Source: Rhizopus arrhizus (taxonomy: Eukaryota > Mucoromycota > Mucoromycetes > Mucorales > Rhizopodaceae). From it: DNA of 64,000 nt. The translations under genes were made by a program, and so were the position numbers. The stretch spans positions 7,501 to 71,500 of the forward strand of contig JAKZZE010000032.1 of the NCBI GenBank assembly GCA_024220505.1, in the 5' to 3' direction. Position 1 is the first letter of the stretch. Every line of letters begins with the position of its first letter. Positions 30,640 through 42,650 of this stretch are shown piece after piece. The notes below the pieces were generated by a model. It worked only from the letters and a program-made list of their open reading frames with translations. It ran no database searches and had not been told where the DNA came from.

Positions 30640-32190
30640 AGAGTTTATGACGAGCAGCAAAATGCTGTAGAACAAGAATCAAGTGCAAACAATCAAGAAA
30701 ACCTTGACGAACTCGTATGTAGTTGGTCCACAGAATCTTTTAAAAAAAAGTCTTATATCTTTTCCCTATTACTTAATTTAGGAACCTAGCATTGGAATTG
30801 AATGGCTCAAATTTATCAAAAGGCATCAATCGGTATTTCACCCATTTAGGTAAATATTTAGCGTTCAGTGTTTGTTGTATTAAACTAATAAAAATACTTT
30901 TCTTTACCATAGTCCTGCGGCCAACTGTATCATTAGATCTGGCAATGGAATTTCTCTAAGACCAGACTTGGATAGGGATTTATATGAAAAATATATGGAA
31001 AGCCACGATGTAGAGCAATATACACTCCCAACTGTATTACGTGATCATCTTGATCCAGCCATTGACGCCGTAACTATGTGCACTTTAAATATTGTAAACA
31101 TACCTAATATATTTTTTTGATATAGAATAATTTGGTCGAATTTAAGAAAGAAATCAGAAAAATATCAGCTTTGTTATTAAGAGAAGAGGAAAGAGCACAA
31201 AATGAAAATGAATGCTTGGCATTTCTTGAAGAATTTCTCAATCAAGCGTAAACTATACTTATCTTTTTGCTTTCATTTGCACAGATTGACTGTATATTTT
31301 TTATAGGCATCAGATGTATAAGTCGCCAGTTAAACATGATTCCAATGAAGACGCATTTAATCAGCTATACACATGGCCGTATCTTCAATTAATTGGCAAC
31401 AATATCAACATTGATGAATATAAAGGGTATTTTATCCAAGGCCAGCCTATCTTACAGAGTATGGGTCGGCATTTAAAGGAAACACCTGTTTTGTGGATGA
31501 AAAATCCCAATATAAGTCGGACGGATTAGTAAAGGTTTCTAATTTGAAGGACCTTGAAATCCTTTTACTTGAAAGTTCAGGGCATTTCAGTAATAGTGAT
31601 AAGGTAAAAATTAATCTAGACCATCACAAAGGGATTTATGGCATCCTAGCGATGCTCAAGTGCATTGCCGATGAATACTCTTTCGCTTCTGTTGCCAAAT
31701 TTAGCCAAGTAAAAGTATTCTTTTTACACGCAGCTGGTAATGTATTAATTTGTCAGATAGTATTGAATTCTAATATTTGTATTTAGAAACTAAATTGCAC
31801 TTGTGGAGCATGCGTTATCAACCCGATGGGTTTTTTGATCTTTGGAGAGAGTTGTGCTTAGAAATTAAGCCACTCTTTGAAGATCGAATAATCTTCTTGC
31901 CACAGTTGATAAAATTTTGTTGGAATACAAAGGTAATAATAATAGGCGTATTTGAATGAATTAAACATACTAAATAACTTTTTAAATAGTGTCTGTTAGA
32001 ACAAGCAGTAAAAAATATTATAGATGTCAAAAATGAACATCAAGCAAATTGTTCTAAGTTCCGATACAATAATGAAAATTATACCCAATTAAGCAGCATT
32101 ATAAATCCAATAATTATAAAATTGACCAAAGAAGAGGATAGCGCTGGTATGGGTAATCTTGGACCCATGTATTCCCCACCTCATTACTGA
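30640..32190 (+). pseudogene. Family J gene, copy J1 (5'-truncated)
   Basis: The exon chain: ...NNQENLDEL; intron 30715-30781; IEWLKFIKRHQSVFHPFR; intron; IIRSGNGISLRPDLDRDLY; introns; NEDAFNQLYTWPYLQLI; YKSDGLVK...LEILLLESSGHF; FFLHAAGN; intron; LWSMRYQPDGFFDLWREL; intron; and LTKEEDSAGMGNLGPMYSPP before the TGA at 32188. Copy J2 has the same order. The N-terminal exons seen in J2 are missing at the junction with the Ty3 fragment, and frame changes occur around 31500. The conserved D...E-x-L-L-L-E pattern could be a degenerate restriction-endonuclease-like core, but that is a guess. Confidence 0.6.
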
Positions 32191-32248
32191 AATCATACAT
32201 TTTTTTTTCCCCACATAAAAAACTCATATTATTGTTTTATTGCATACA

Positions 32249-32384
32249 TCACCATTTGAGTTTATTCCCTTGGAAATCAATATAAGTGCCATTGTCTTTT
32301 GATGCAAGATGATCAAGTACATTGATCATTCCAGCAATGGAATCAGCAGGTTCAATAAGAACTTTCTTACCACCAAAAGCTGTC
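32249..32384 (-). pseudogene. Exon fragment of an unidentified protein
   Basis: 45 codons ending at TGA 32249 read TAFGGKKVLIEPADSIAGM followed by DHLASKDNGTYIDFQGNK. The amino-acid composition is convincing and an acceptor (CTTCAAG) precedes it. The rest of the gene is not recognisable. Confidence 0.35.
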
Positions 32385-32754
32385 TTGAAGATGCAGAAAC
32401 GAAAACCAAACAACCCTATGCATTTCACTAATCATGACCATTAGTGGCATCATGGCGAAACAAAAGCATGAAGTCTCATGATGCCAGGCCCATCTGCCTA
32501 CCCATTTGCTTAATGGGGTAGATAATGATGGATGGTCAAGTCAATAATTAGAGCATCTACAATGTGTATTTCTGTCGTGAAAATCGATTGATACAATCAC
32601 AGGCCGCTTAACATTATGAAATGGTTTTATTCACTTATGAGTGATGGTACTCAGATGCCTGTCGCCAGAGGTCCATGGGTCGTCAACTAAAAACAAGTAA
32701 TTAGCTACTGTAATGGAGGTGTTTGGGGCCTCTAAATCGTGCTATGCAATCACC

Positions 32755-33832
32755 TGTCGTTTTCAATTATGAAATCATCATCATACGTAAAGATGAAAGT
32801 TGGATAAAGTGACAATTTGCCCTGTTGTACTTTGCTCTGAAAGAAAAAAGTGTTTATTTTTAAAAAAAAAAATGAGAAGATACGCAGATCATTGGCTTGC
32901 ATCTTGATGCGTCAGAAGCTATAAAGAGAAAGTCGATGGCTGCCCCAGGACATGCTTATCGACCGATGCCGTCTGTTGGGACTGCAACCTCAGGTCTCAT
33001 GTCAACCAACTTGAATAGTGAGGATGATCCAACCTTTCTGTGACATGGAGAGAATGTGACAGATAACGTGTCTGAACAATGGCAGCCTGGCCATTTTTTA
33101 AAAGATGCGTCTTTAGAAGAGGTGAAGAGCGAATAGATAAAGGAAGAGAGTGTGTGGTATTTACACAAGTAATAGAGTAATAATGTAAATTACGACGAAC
33201 AATGATTGTCCAAATTGGGAATAACGGACGTTGTATTATGTCACCTCCAATAACAAGTTCCTGGATCAGGATTAATAATTACTTCTTTATAAAAAGTTGT
33301 CAAACAATACCAATCCTATAAATAACTCATTGTCTAATATCGATTAATAATCAATAATCATATACTGTGAATACTATTATTTAGCTGTGGATAGAAAAGT
33401 ATAAATACTCTCATATTTTTAACTTGAATAAAAGACAATCTACTTTGAATCTCACTTATTTTTATATTTGTTGATTGACTCAATACTTTTTTATATTATA
33501 AACCCTAAATATCACAGAGTGAAGAGGAAACTGAATTGCTGCTGACCCAGAGCAGCAGTAGCTCATCGATTTGCGAACGTACAAAAAGCATGGGATTCAG
33601 CAAAGATAGATTGCAGTCAGAGAACGCATCATTGAGCAGTAAGGGAAGCAGAAAGAGAAGTAGGTCACAAAGCAATAAGGCACCAAAGAAAAAGAAGAAA
33701 TTGACTCGTGTGGAGTTTGACAATGATGGATTACAGATGTCCAAGAAACGAGAAAGTTCAAACGAAACGGACAAGGTGAAGATGTCAAGAAGAGGTAGTA
33801 GACTCCAAAAAAAAAAAAAAAACACACAATAA
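32755..33832 (+). pseudogene. Family B-like gene, copy BK, interrupted by LTR-e
   Basis: A degenerate upstream part (NYEIIIIRKDESWIK) is followed by an exon reading LDASEAIKRKSMAAPGHAY. The frame continues through a TGA (after DDPTFL) and NVSEQWQPGHFLKDASLEEV to a TAG. LTR-e then interrupts; removing it and one copy of its GAGTG duplication joins KEESEEETELLL to a Ser-rich and basic tail (KGSRKRSRSQ, then KKKKKLTRVEF) open to 33832. The domain order, a beta-like part followed by a Ser/acidic then basic tail, matches B0. The assignment to family B is tentative. Confidence 0.4.
33153..33516 (+). mobile_element. Solo LTR-e (364 bp), TSD GAGTG
   Basis: TGTGGTATTTACACAAGTAA...CTAAATATCACA, flanked by GAGTG at 33148-33152 and 33517-33521. 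TATAAATACTC (~33400) and AATAAAAGAC are present. The coding frame on both sides resumes across it. Confidence 0.92.
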
Positions 33833-34101
33833 TGTGCCTAACTAATCATGTATTAAAGGAATAATGTTATTAATGCTATGCTATGTTGATAATTGCAAAT
33901 ATAATTGAATTTTATGGGAATTGTCTGCAGTATATAGCAAATGTAATAGTGTGGAAAGGGGTCGACTGTAAATATGTAGGCTGGAATGAATTAAAAAAAC
34001 AGGTTTCAAAGAAGTATTGTAAATGAAGGGTTGACCCAATATTGATAAATTGTAAAGTATAAAAAGGTGATGTTCTCTGAATTTTTTTTTTCATCTTCTC
34101 T

Positions 34102-34603
34102 ATGATTATTCTTGGTTCTATTGAAAACATCACGATCACAAAACTGCCAATTCTCTTGGTGAATAAGCATGGGGGGTCAAGATGAAGATGAACATGGGAG
34201 GGGCCTCGTTTGCTGTGCAACTCACATCCTATCATGTTGGTTTAATCAAACATATGATGAAAAAATCCATGTTGAACACTGTTCACTCGGTTCATGGTAA
34301 GTTGTATATTTGACTTGAATGTATGGATGATGAATTAATATATAATGAGAAGGGCTACTGTCTAATTCCTGTTGGAGCACATAAGATGGAAGACCGCGAT
34401 CAATGGTGTACATAATGGTAAAATCCATAACAAGTGAGGGTAAAACAGTGAAGGAGGAAGACGTAGAAGAGAGTTGTCGAGACATTTTTCTGCTGAATTA
34501 TGCGTTGTGTTATTTTGAAGATGCAACGCGTGTTGATTGTAGCTGTGGTCGTCAAGAGTTGTTAAAAATATTAAACTTAAAGTTGAATGAGTTGAGTAAA
34601 TAG
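34102..34603 (+). pseudogene. Family A gene, copy A7, heavily mutated
   Basis: From ATG 34102 the frame reads ITKLPILLVNKHGG and continues in register with A5 exon 1 through six stop codons, to a GTAAGT donor at the family's intron 1 position. The second part is open: KTVKEEDVEESCRDIFLLN, then YFEDATRVD, matching A5 (MFFEDETRVDSAID). Several stops are of types produced by C-to-T or G-to-A changes. Confidence 0.6.
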
Positions 34604-34790
34604 TTTAGACAAAGATTTTTATTAATATATTGACAAGCGATAAATATCATGATAGATATGTAGTGATGCATATTTTTTTTAAAATAAGATATAGAATATA
34701 TTGGATGTTGGATAAGGAGTTGAAAAAATTGTATGGAGATGATGATGAGTGGGTGTTTGAAGATAGGTGTTTTGGTGTGATAGAAATAAT
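34600..34790 (+). repeat. Sequence repeated in inverse at 48890-49000
   Basis: A tract containing ATATCTTATTTT-like and ATATTGGATGTTGGATAA sequence and GTTGAAAA(A)ATTGTATGG is found in reverse complement near 48895-49000 (CCATACAATCTTTTCAAC). It suggests that the A7/L3 segment and the 45.8-49 kb segment are related by an inverted duplication. Confidence 0.55.
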
Positions 34791-34937
34791 GGATGAATAA
34801 AAACACTAGTGTTGAAGTGATCATGTACAGTTATTGTTATTGTTGTACAGTGAGAAACGTGATACATGGATTAGGCGTTCCAAGAGTGCAGCTGTTTCTT
34901 TTATTGCCTTTTTTTTGTGGTTTGTTTCTCTTTTAGA

Positions 34938-36627
34938 AAATGGCAGTTTTGTTGTTATGAAGATTGTGTCCTTTTTGCGATGAGCATACTGCAAGTAGTG
35001 TTAGCGATTATTTTTATAGTCATTACAACTTGCGTCGCCACATTAAGAAAAGACATGGCCATGATTTACCCTCTCGAAAAAGAAGTGATCAAATAAAGAA
35101 AGCTCTTGTTTATAGTGAGAAAAACGCAGAGAAATGTCCGAATGTCGTTGTTGTTTATGTTTGTCCTCGTTGTATCGTAACCCTGTCTGAGAGAGGCAAT
35201 GAAAAAGCATATTGAAGAGATACACATTATAAGGTATAGGCGCTTTCTTGAGGGGAAATATCACTTTGTTGATTGTTAGGATGGAGTAGTGTTCCAAAAT
35301 TGGAAGAATTTCAGGGGACGTTTGAGTGGGTGATTGAAGGGGTTAACATCCTTGCCATGTTTTATACGTACAGTGAAGCCAACAGGCTTCAGCAAGCTGA
35401 ATTGCGGTTTTTGGTAAAGAATGATGCGGAGAAGATTTTGTAAGTAAAGAGTTAAATACTTCTGGTTGTTATTGTCGTTCTGAAAAGGGTCTAGGTCGCT
35501 GTCTGCTATTTTTGTTTTGAAAAAGCAGAAGGAAAGTTTGGGGGCAGGCCCATCCGTGTTTCCTACGAATGTACAAGAAAAATTGTATAGCCAGGTCATG
35601 AAAAGGCTTTACCATGGAGACTCTGTAAACAATCGTGTAGAAAGAAAAGTGGAAAAGATTATGAAGGTTGTTATAAGAGTGAGGGAAAAATTCGAGGGGA
35701 TATGGCATTAATGTTTTTTTTTTTTTGTTTTTTTTGGTGGGGGCGATCTTTTAGAGTTATGTTGCTGGCACGATAGATAATGATGAAGCCAGATATAAGA
35801 TTTTTTCCTTACTAAGAAAATCAACGGGCAGCAATCGAGCCGTTTTGCGTTGTGTTCAAGCTGTGTAAGTTTTTATAGCAAGAAAGAGAGGGAGAACAGG
35901 CAATCAACTATAAAGTTGCTTCAGGTTGCCTGGTACGTTTAGTTCAGCTGTGTCAGCCATTTCAGAAGCTGAGTTACTGGCTTCCTATGTGCATCCATTT
36001 ATGCAGGCATTGTTTTCTGGATGGGAGCCCCAAAGAGTTCCTCATGCGTAAATATTGTTTTTGTTGGCTGCATTGCCGGAATACAGACAAGTGGCTAATG
36101 AGCTGTTAGGTCGGATAAGGTGTTTAGTGACGACAGCATCACAAACAATGCAAGGCTGGATTACATTGTTGATGTGCATCAATAGGCTGATGTGCGATAT
36201 GCAAATGTGATTGGTGAGTTGAAGGTGCAAGGTGCAAGCAAAAGAGAGATTGCAAAGGATTTTTGCCGAGTTGCTCTTTTAACAAAGGAGGTAGTTGATA
36301 AACACAACTTGACAGCCGCCATGGGATTTCAAGCTCTAGGTAAGCGCCACAAGTAAGGATTATCTAGATGATCTTGTTAACTTTATCTCTGAAGGACATC
36401 GATTGACATTTTATGTTATGGTATTGATGTGCGAAAAAGTATATATGTTTACAGAAGTATGTACGATTGAATTACCAAGGACAACCGCTGATATTTTAAA
36501 TTTTTTAACGCATTTGAATGATATTTACGTATTATCAATGATATACAACTATCATTGCTCGACTCAACATGAGAGCACAAGGCCTTTGCCTATCGAAAGA
36601 GCATCGTTTAGTTTTTTAGAAGATTAA
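34938..36627 (+). pseudogene. Family L gene, copy L3: two C2H2 fingers plus PD-(D/E)XK-like domain
   Basis: After an early TGA (MAVLLL*) comes CPFCDEHT...YNLRRHIKKRH, then a second finger, CPRCIVTLSERG, whose histidines (MKKHIEEIH) need a one-base shift near 35200. Later exons give LYSQVMKRLYHGDSVNNR, FSSAVSAISEAELLASYVHP, and DYIVDVHQ (one stop) with GELKVQG, FCRVALLTKEVV and MGFQALG. A GTAAG...AG intron leads to TFYVMVLMCEKVYMFTEV and a stop at 36625. RxDYIVD plus GELK parallels RPDYVVD plus GEMK of L1. L4 is an inverted copy. Confidence 0.6.
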
Positions 36628-36692
36628 AGTATTTTTTTTTTTGCATTTAAAATTGTATAAAGTCAGTTATTTTATTTCGCTTCATCTCTCTC

Positions 36693-36805
36693 CTCTCTAG
36701 ATGTACACCTCTCTCCGCTTCCCCCTCCCTATATGCACACCTCTCTCCACCTGTCTCCACCTCTCTCCACCTGTCTCCACCTCTCTCCTCCCTAGATGCA
36801 CACCT
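36693..36805. repeat. CT-rich minisatellite (CTCTCCACCTGT units)
   Basis: Alternating CACCTCTCTCCAC and CACCTGTCTC units with flanking TAGATG(T/C)ACACCT copies. No coding potential. From 36840 to 38590 the DNA is AT-rich and I see no gene, RNA or element in it. Confidence 0.8.
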
Positions 36806-38593
36806 TTTAGCGGACGAAAATTTCGTAAACGTTTTTATGTTAATTGGACTGAGAGTGATTTGTCATATTTGTGAATGTTTACTTTTTTGTATTAAATATG
36901 GAGAAATAAACTGAAGAGTATAAGCTATTATCAAGTTCAGACCATATACAATAAAGTAATTTGTTTATAAATTACTTCTTCATTGGGTAAAAATATTGAT
37001 TTGAGTAGGTTGATCTTTGTTGTTATACTTTTTCTCTGTTATAATCAGTTTAATTGAAGCCAAAGGAATTCAATCTGTTAGGCTACTAAAGAACGATAGA
37101 CCTAATAATTGCTGTAATCATGAATTAAATAAACTGAATTTCAAAAATAATAATAATAATAAAAAAAGAGTTTGCAAATGCTCTGGGATGAGTCGTTATA
37201 ACTTACAAGTGTTTCAAAAAGTACAAGAAACTTCCGATTGTACTTCTTTTCTTTCTTAATGTAATCCTGCTACGAAATTCTTACGGCTCGTAATTATTTT
37301 TACTATTCTAAACACTTGCTAATAATTAAACTGCTATTATTTATCTGGTACCTTAATCTAGTTATTTGGCCCTTTGCATCAAAATTGTTCTTTTATCCTG
37401 AATTATAATTATACCATGGTCGATTAATACATGGCTCCATGAAAGTGTAAAAGTAAATAGTTATGGTAAAGAAAAATCCGTTTACCTTTGATTCTAATAA
37501 TTTGTAGAAGAAACTTGAACAACATACTTTTACAATTATTTAACAAGAATTATCTTTTTTTTAAGGTAAATAGTGATCGTTTGTTGATATACATTGTGTT
37601 TGATGTATGTCTATAGAATATGAGCTACACTCTGTTTAATCTTATGCTTTATGAAATATTTAGTAGGAAAAAGTCTTTATTTGGTAGGAAAAAAAAAGCA
37701 TACAAGTTCAGTACTCATAATGAAAAAAATCTTATTTTGATTAGCATATTAGATATAAGGTTATAAATTCCTTTAACAACAACGTAACACTGTAGAGATA
37801 ATGGAAAGTGTCAAATAACATATCATTTTGCACTGCAGCTTGTTAACAGGTACAAAACCTGAAGCTTTGTTTAAAAACTCTTAAAACGATTCTTTTTTAT
37901 TACAGCTACAAAAGGTATAAAAATAGTTTATGCTAACTATTATTTGTTAAATGTCGTTTAGAATTGTCTTGTTATGACTAGATCTTCACGATGATAATGT
38001 TAGTACTTTTTTATATAACTTAGTTGCTATTCTTCAATACCATTGGTCCTATGACGTCATTATACGAAATAAATCTGCATGGATTTAAAGCATCGTTTAT
38101 TTTTTATTTTTTTTTTTTTTTTCAGGCACTTTTCTTCTCTTTTTTTTTGTATATGCATTACAATTCTACTTTGTTAACAGTTTCTGATACTTTTAGCTAT
38201 TGCTGATATGCACCATGTTTGGAAAGCAAAATAGCTAAAACTAAATCAGCTCAAAACTTAACGCATTACAAACGAAAGAAAAGTAATTAGTATGTTGTCT
38301 GGGTATAAAGTTGTTGAATGTTGTATTCCTTTTAACCATTTCTTTTTATCTTTGCTTATAGTAAGTTCTAGTATTCTTTTACTTCAAATATTGCGAGAGC
38401 TTTAGTCAAACAAGATGTTTTTAACGAATGGTTCACTAATTAAAAGAAAAGTTAGTTATGGCTACATTACAACATGCAACAACCCTTGCTCTTCTTTATA
38501 CCATTGTTTGTATTCCTTTCCGCTCCTTACCTTGACACCTTACTGGCTCTATCTGTAGTGTACAACCTAGCTGTATAATGAATACTCTATCAT

Positions 38594-39938
38594 GCTGTAG
38601 ACCAGCATCTGTACAGGTAAAAATTGTTCTGGATTGGCAAAGGAGAGGATATAACTTAGTTACGACTGACTGACTCCTTGCTCATAGTCCTCAACCAAGT
38701 GTGCTGAAAACCGATCATCGTTGGGTACTGAACGGCATCGATTTGTCAGCAAAATTTCAACGCTATCGGGAGCAGGTTGAATATCTACCCTTAACAGACT
38801 ACAAGTCGCAGGATTACCTGAATGAGTTTTTGTAAGTGTCTTTGGTAGTAGACATAAGTGGGACTGAAAACTCAATTTAACGTAGTGCAATGTCTGGGAT
38901 CTTGCTGCTGAAAGAAAGTGATGATTACAGTGGTAGTTTACTGGGGTGTTTTGACAAGGCAGAGTTGAGGGCGATGCATGAAGATGTCATGAGCAACCTC
39001 GAAATGATGCCCGTGTTTAATAGACGTTTATTAAAAAATTGAAGAAAACACTCCAGGTACGTAGGGAGAACAAAGATCACAAAGGAGGAAAACAATACTG
39101 ATCGTTATGCTAGCGATACGCTGCTGGGTCTTTGTGTCTGACCAAGACCAGAATAAAATGATTACAACTGAGCTTAAAAGGCACGAAGGAGGAAGGACGC
39201 ATACTGCAGGCGGTGGAGGCGATGTAAGTGTATTCAGGGGCTATGTACAGTGGACGAGAACGAGAAAAACTAAAGATAAATTGGGGATTGTAGTGTAAAC
39301 AGTGCTAATGAATGCGAGATGATGCCTTTTTCAGAGCATGGCCTGTCAACATCGTACCTTCATCCGTTTTTGCATGGCTTATTATCCGATATCATGCCTT
39401 CTACCATCCCTCACTGGTAAGTCAGAGCTCAGATAACCGTTCGCCTTGGTTGATTTGATTTCTTGTTAGTTTGAATCTTTTGCTGCCCAACAGTGTAGCC
39501 ACGGCGACGCATCGTCCTGATTACGTCGTTGACGTGTATGAAAAAAACAAACACGCCTATACCAACAGTGTAGGCGAAATGAAGTTGGCCAACGTCAGCA
39601 AAGGTGATGCAGTGCTTGATTTGTATCGAACCGCAATTTTTGCGAAAGAGTGTTTGGACAAGTACAATTTGGAGATGGTGATTGGTTTTCAAGCCATTGG
39701 AACCACCATCACCTTCTATGGTCTGAACCTTTTTTATGAAAAATTTTATACGTACACGGAGCTGACAACAATTGTATTGCCGATAGAAAAAAAGGATCTT
39801 CTTCTCGTTGTAGATCAGATAAAAAAGATACACTTGATTGTCAACATTTTTTCTACAAGATGTGTGCAAGAGGGTGTAAAAAAAGATGATTTAAGAACTG
39901 AAACTCTGTCTCTTGAATTTATTAACAAAAAAAAATAA
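38594..39938 (+). pseudogene. Family L gene, copy L2 (5'-truncated in the finger)
   Basis: Homology to L1 starts inside the C2H2 finger at GACCAGCATCTGTA and runs through the same introns and exons, on to the minisatellite. The last exon (about 39471-39938) is fully open, with RPDYVVDVY, GEMKLANV, YRTAIFAKECL and GFQAIGTTITFYGL. Upstream exons carry a stop (CTCAATTTAACG) and deletions. No copy of the glycosylase is attached, which shows that the L1-glycosylase junction is secondary. Confidence 0.65.
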
Positions 39939-40111
39939 GAAATAAAAAAAAAAACATCAGCGTTTTAGCTTTTACTGAAGATGATTCAGATTTTATATGT
40001 TCCTAAACAGACATGATTGAGATTGGTGGAAAAATGCTGTACACTTTTAGGTAGTAGATTTGAGGGTGCAGAAAAGATGAGGTAAGTTGACCTCACAGGC
40101 CTGGATGAAGG

Positions 40112-40250
40112 CGAAAATTTCGTTAACCTTAACGCACGTGACCTGAAATCCAACGAAATTTTGTTAACCTTAACACACGTGACCCAAACTTCAACAAAAT
40201 TTTGTTAACCTTAACGCACCTGACCTGAAATCCAAACAAAATTTGGATAA
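40112..40250 (+). repeat. ~41-bp minisatellite with CACGTG core (second array)
   Basis: Three units like those at 12112-12225, in the same place relative to the L gene. 40260-40560 contains short coding-like pieces (VELNNNREELEKINDD) that I cannot assign. Confidence 0.85.
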
Positions 40251-40569
40251 TGGGGGAAGATAGCTGACATATTTATTAGGAAGTTGATTATTTACCCTAA
40301 CAAAAGTTATTTTATCGTTTTCCTTAGAGATATACTTGAAAAAGAAATTATTAATCATGAAAAACTTTTTGAGCATTTATTGGGTTTATGTCAAAAATAA
40401 CCCTAAAAAATGTATTGTGGAATTAAATAACAATAGAGAAGAGCTCGAGAAAATAAACGACGACATTATAGAATTAACAAATAAAATGTAGGCTATTAAT
40501 ATTATTTTGAGTATTGTTTTAACTACTTTTTTATCAAAAGTATCTTCACATCCCATTTCATCACTAGAA

Positions 40570-41330
40570 ATTTCTAAAGATTCCATCCACAGATGTGATA
40601 GACAGCTTCCACAGCGCCTACCATGCGTGCTTTAAAATGTTCTTGACTTGTTTCCATATGATAGTGCAAGTGGACATCCGAATCCACTTTACTCAAATAC
40701 TTTGTAAAGTAGGAGAGCACTTTGCGATCCGCGTTGATTTCAATGTCCATATTGACACGAAGAAGTTTGAGTAGGTAAGGAATAGAGGAGCTGATGGAGG
40801 CATCCGATGGACCTCGTTTGTAATATGAACGTTTACTGTCCGTGTCAAAATAGCTCTTTGGGCAAGGTTCAAACGGGAAACCGCAACGACAGTGTTGGCG
40901 TTGGTTTGGTTGAGGTTTATCAGCTTTGTAGCGACGGCGAAGACAGTAGGGATGATAGTCCTGAACTTGATGTTTTCAGACGAGGGCATACAAATCAGGA
41001 TCATGCAACTGATCTGGCCACTGGGCAACCACGAGATCTTGCTGATCGAGTAGTTCCTGCTGAGTTTTACCGGTTCAGAGAACAATGTGTACGTGAGGGC
41101 TGCTTCGATCTTGGATTTCCACAGTCCTGGACCAATCGAGGATCCCACCTACTTTATTTGCAAAGGACTGGAAAGTAAAAAAATGAAGAATGAGAAGCAA
41201 GTCGCAAGGGTAGGAGAAAAAAAAAAGGTGAGAGGGGAATGATTTACCGAGTTGATGATGTAAGTGTTGAAGACTTTGTGACAACTGCGCTTGGACTGAC
41301 GCATGGCGCGGGGGCGTCTCTTTTGACTGC
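40570..41330 (-). pseudogene. Helitron Rep core fragment (second family member)
   Basis: Minus strand: KRSCHKVFNTYIINS, intron, FANKVGGILDWSRTVEIQ, SPHVHIVL then a stop (TGA where the 28.6-kb copy has Trp), TGKTQQELL, a second TGA, CLRRRYK, CRCGFPFEPC, PYLLKLLRVNMDIEIN, FTKYLSKVDSDV and MVGAVEAVYHICGW. The frame is otherwise continuous, so only two nonsense changes interrupt the part present. The helicase and N-terminal domains are gone. It lies directly behind the B4 tail. Confidence 0.8.
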
Positions 41331-41339
41331 TGGATGGTG

Positions 41340-42650
41340 TTGGTGAGGGTTTGGGGATTGTTAAAATCAAAGACAATGATCTCTTCTTCTTCCTTAATAT
41401 CGGCTACCAATAACCTGGAAAGCTCTCGGTTCAGACTGGGATCTCTGCTGGTTGTCCTGTTGTCTGTCTATTCGATTTCTTCTTCATCAGGGGTATTCAA
41501 GTCAACAGAGAGTGTACCCGATCGTACTTGGGACGGTATTGATCTCCTTATACCATCATTGCTTTTTGAATCAGGGAGGCAGGAGGATTGTCGTATACTT
41601 TTTCAAAGTGCAGGTAAGTGATGACGATTCGAGGTAAGGTACTACAAGTACCCATCACCTCAAACGTACGCATAAAATCAATGTCGCCAGTTATTAAAGA
41701 TACATAAGATCATAATCATTTTATTTTAGAAAAAAGGAATCAGATATAATCCTGAATAATATGTTGATATAACTTGGAATCATTTATAACATTATTCCCA
41801 ACACAGATCAATGAGATACTTTGATTAGATCTTTATATTAAGCTTTATTCATATTAACTTCACATAGTCAAATAAAATGACATGGTTGTAATATAGTTTA
41901 GTGATAATATGAGCAGGTTGAATAGGGAATGACAATTACTTACCAGATCATCATTAGTCATGAAAACATTTATCCTGATTGAGATATTGTTGTCAGCAAT
42001 GATATCCAATCATGGAACTAAAGGTCTTTATATTCATCCATACCGTCTCCTTAAATAATCCTATGCCCAGAGTTATCTGAAATCATCTCAATAGAATGAT
42101 TGACAATACAAGCTAGGAACAGGTTAAACTAATAATTAGAAATAGCAATCATCTATTCTGTCAAGTTGATTATAAATCTGTCCTAATTCTTTATCCGCAT
42201 CATGTCTATAAATACTCTCACTTTTTACATGTAGAATTCATTTTAATCTTAATTAGAGTTAACTTAACTTAATAAAGAGATACCAAGTTCTAACAGTATT
42301 TCTTTATCTTTGATTGCTATATTACATTTTACCTAGAACTCCACTTTCCTAAACACCAGTGAAGGAAACGATGATAGGATTCTCAGTAGGTGGTTCAAAG
42401 ACGTCAAAGATTTCTCTCCAAGGCAAGGAAGAGCGGACCAAGTCGGGTAAGTTGATTTGAAGAAGTAAGGTGGTTGGTCTAAAATAAGAAAAATTAATAA
42501 TTAGGTCATCAGATCTTCGTCAAAATGGGAACCTGTTTTCGAAAAAACAAAGAACCCTACAGATGTTATCTGCTGTGCCATCGTTAAAGTGGATATTCTT
42601 TGGAAAGATGATATTGTTCTTGACGCTAGTGATCATTGAGGATTCGGTCG
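41340..42650 (-). pseudogene. Family B gene, copy B4, interrupted by solo LTR-a
   Basis: Start near 42655 (MSTESSMIT). Exon 1 ends CFFEN; the GTTCCC...TTTTAG intron is followed by TTLLLQINLPDLVRSS and IIVSFTG. LTR-a (41692-42355) and a CCAGT duplication interrupt here; the gene resumes with DIDFMRTFEVMGTCSTLP at 41691. The tail shifts frame and includes NTPDEEEIE and ADIKEEEEIIVFDFNN before the Rep fragment. It shows what the interrupted B2 and B3 genes would have encoded. Confidence 0.7.
41692..42355 (+). mobile_element. Solo LTR-a (664 bp), TSD CCAGT
   Basis: Begins TATTAAAGATACATAAG (first G of TG mutated) and ends CCTAAACA. CCAGT lies at 41687-41691 and 42356-42360. It is closely similar to 21123-21984 without the nested LTR-b. 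It is inserted in B4 exon 2. Confidence 0.93.

Noticed and set aside
36403..36627. Separate 74-codon gene
   Set aside because: It is the last exon of L3, matched by the L4 exon at 45785-46009, not an independent gene.
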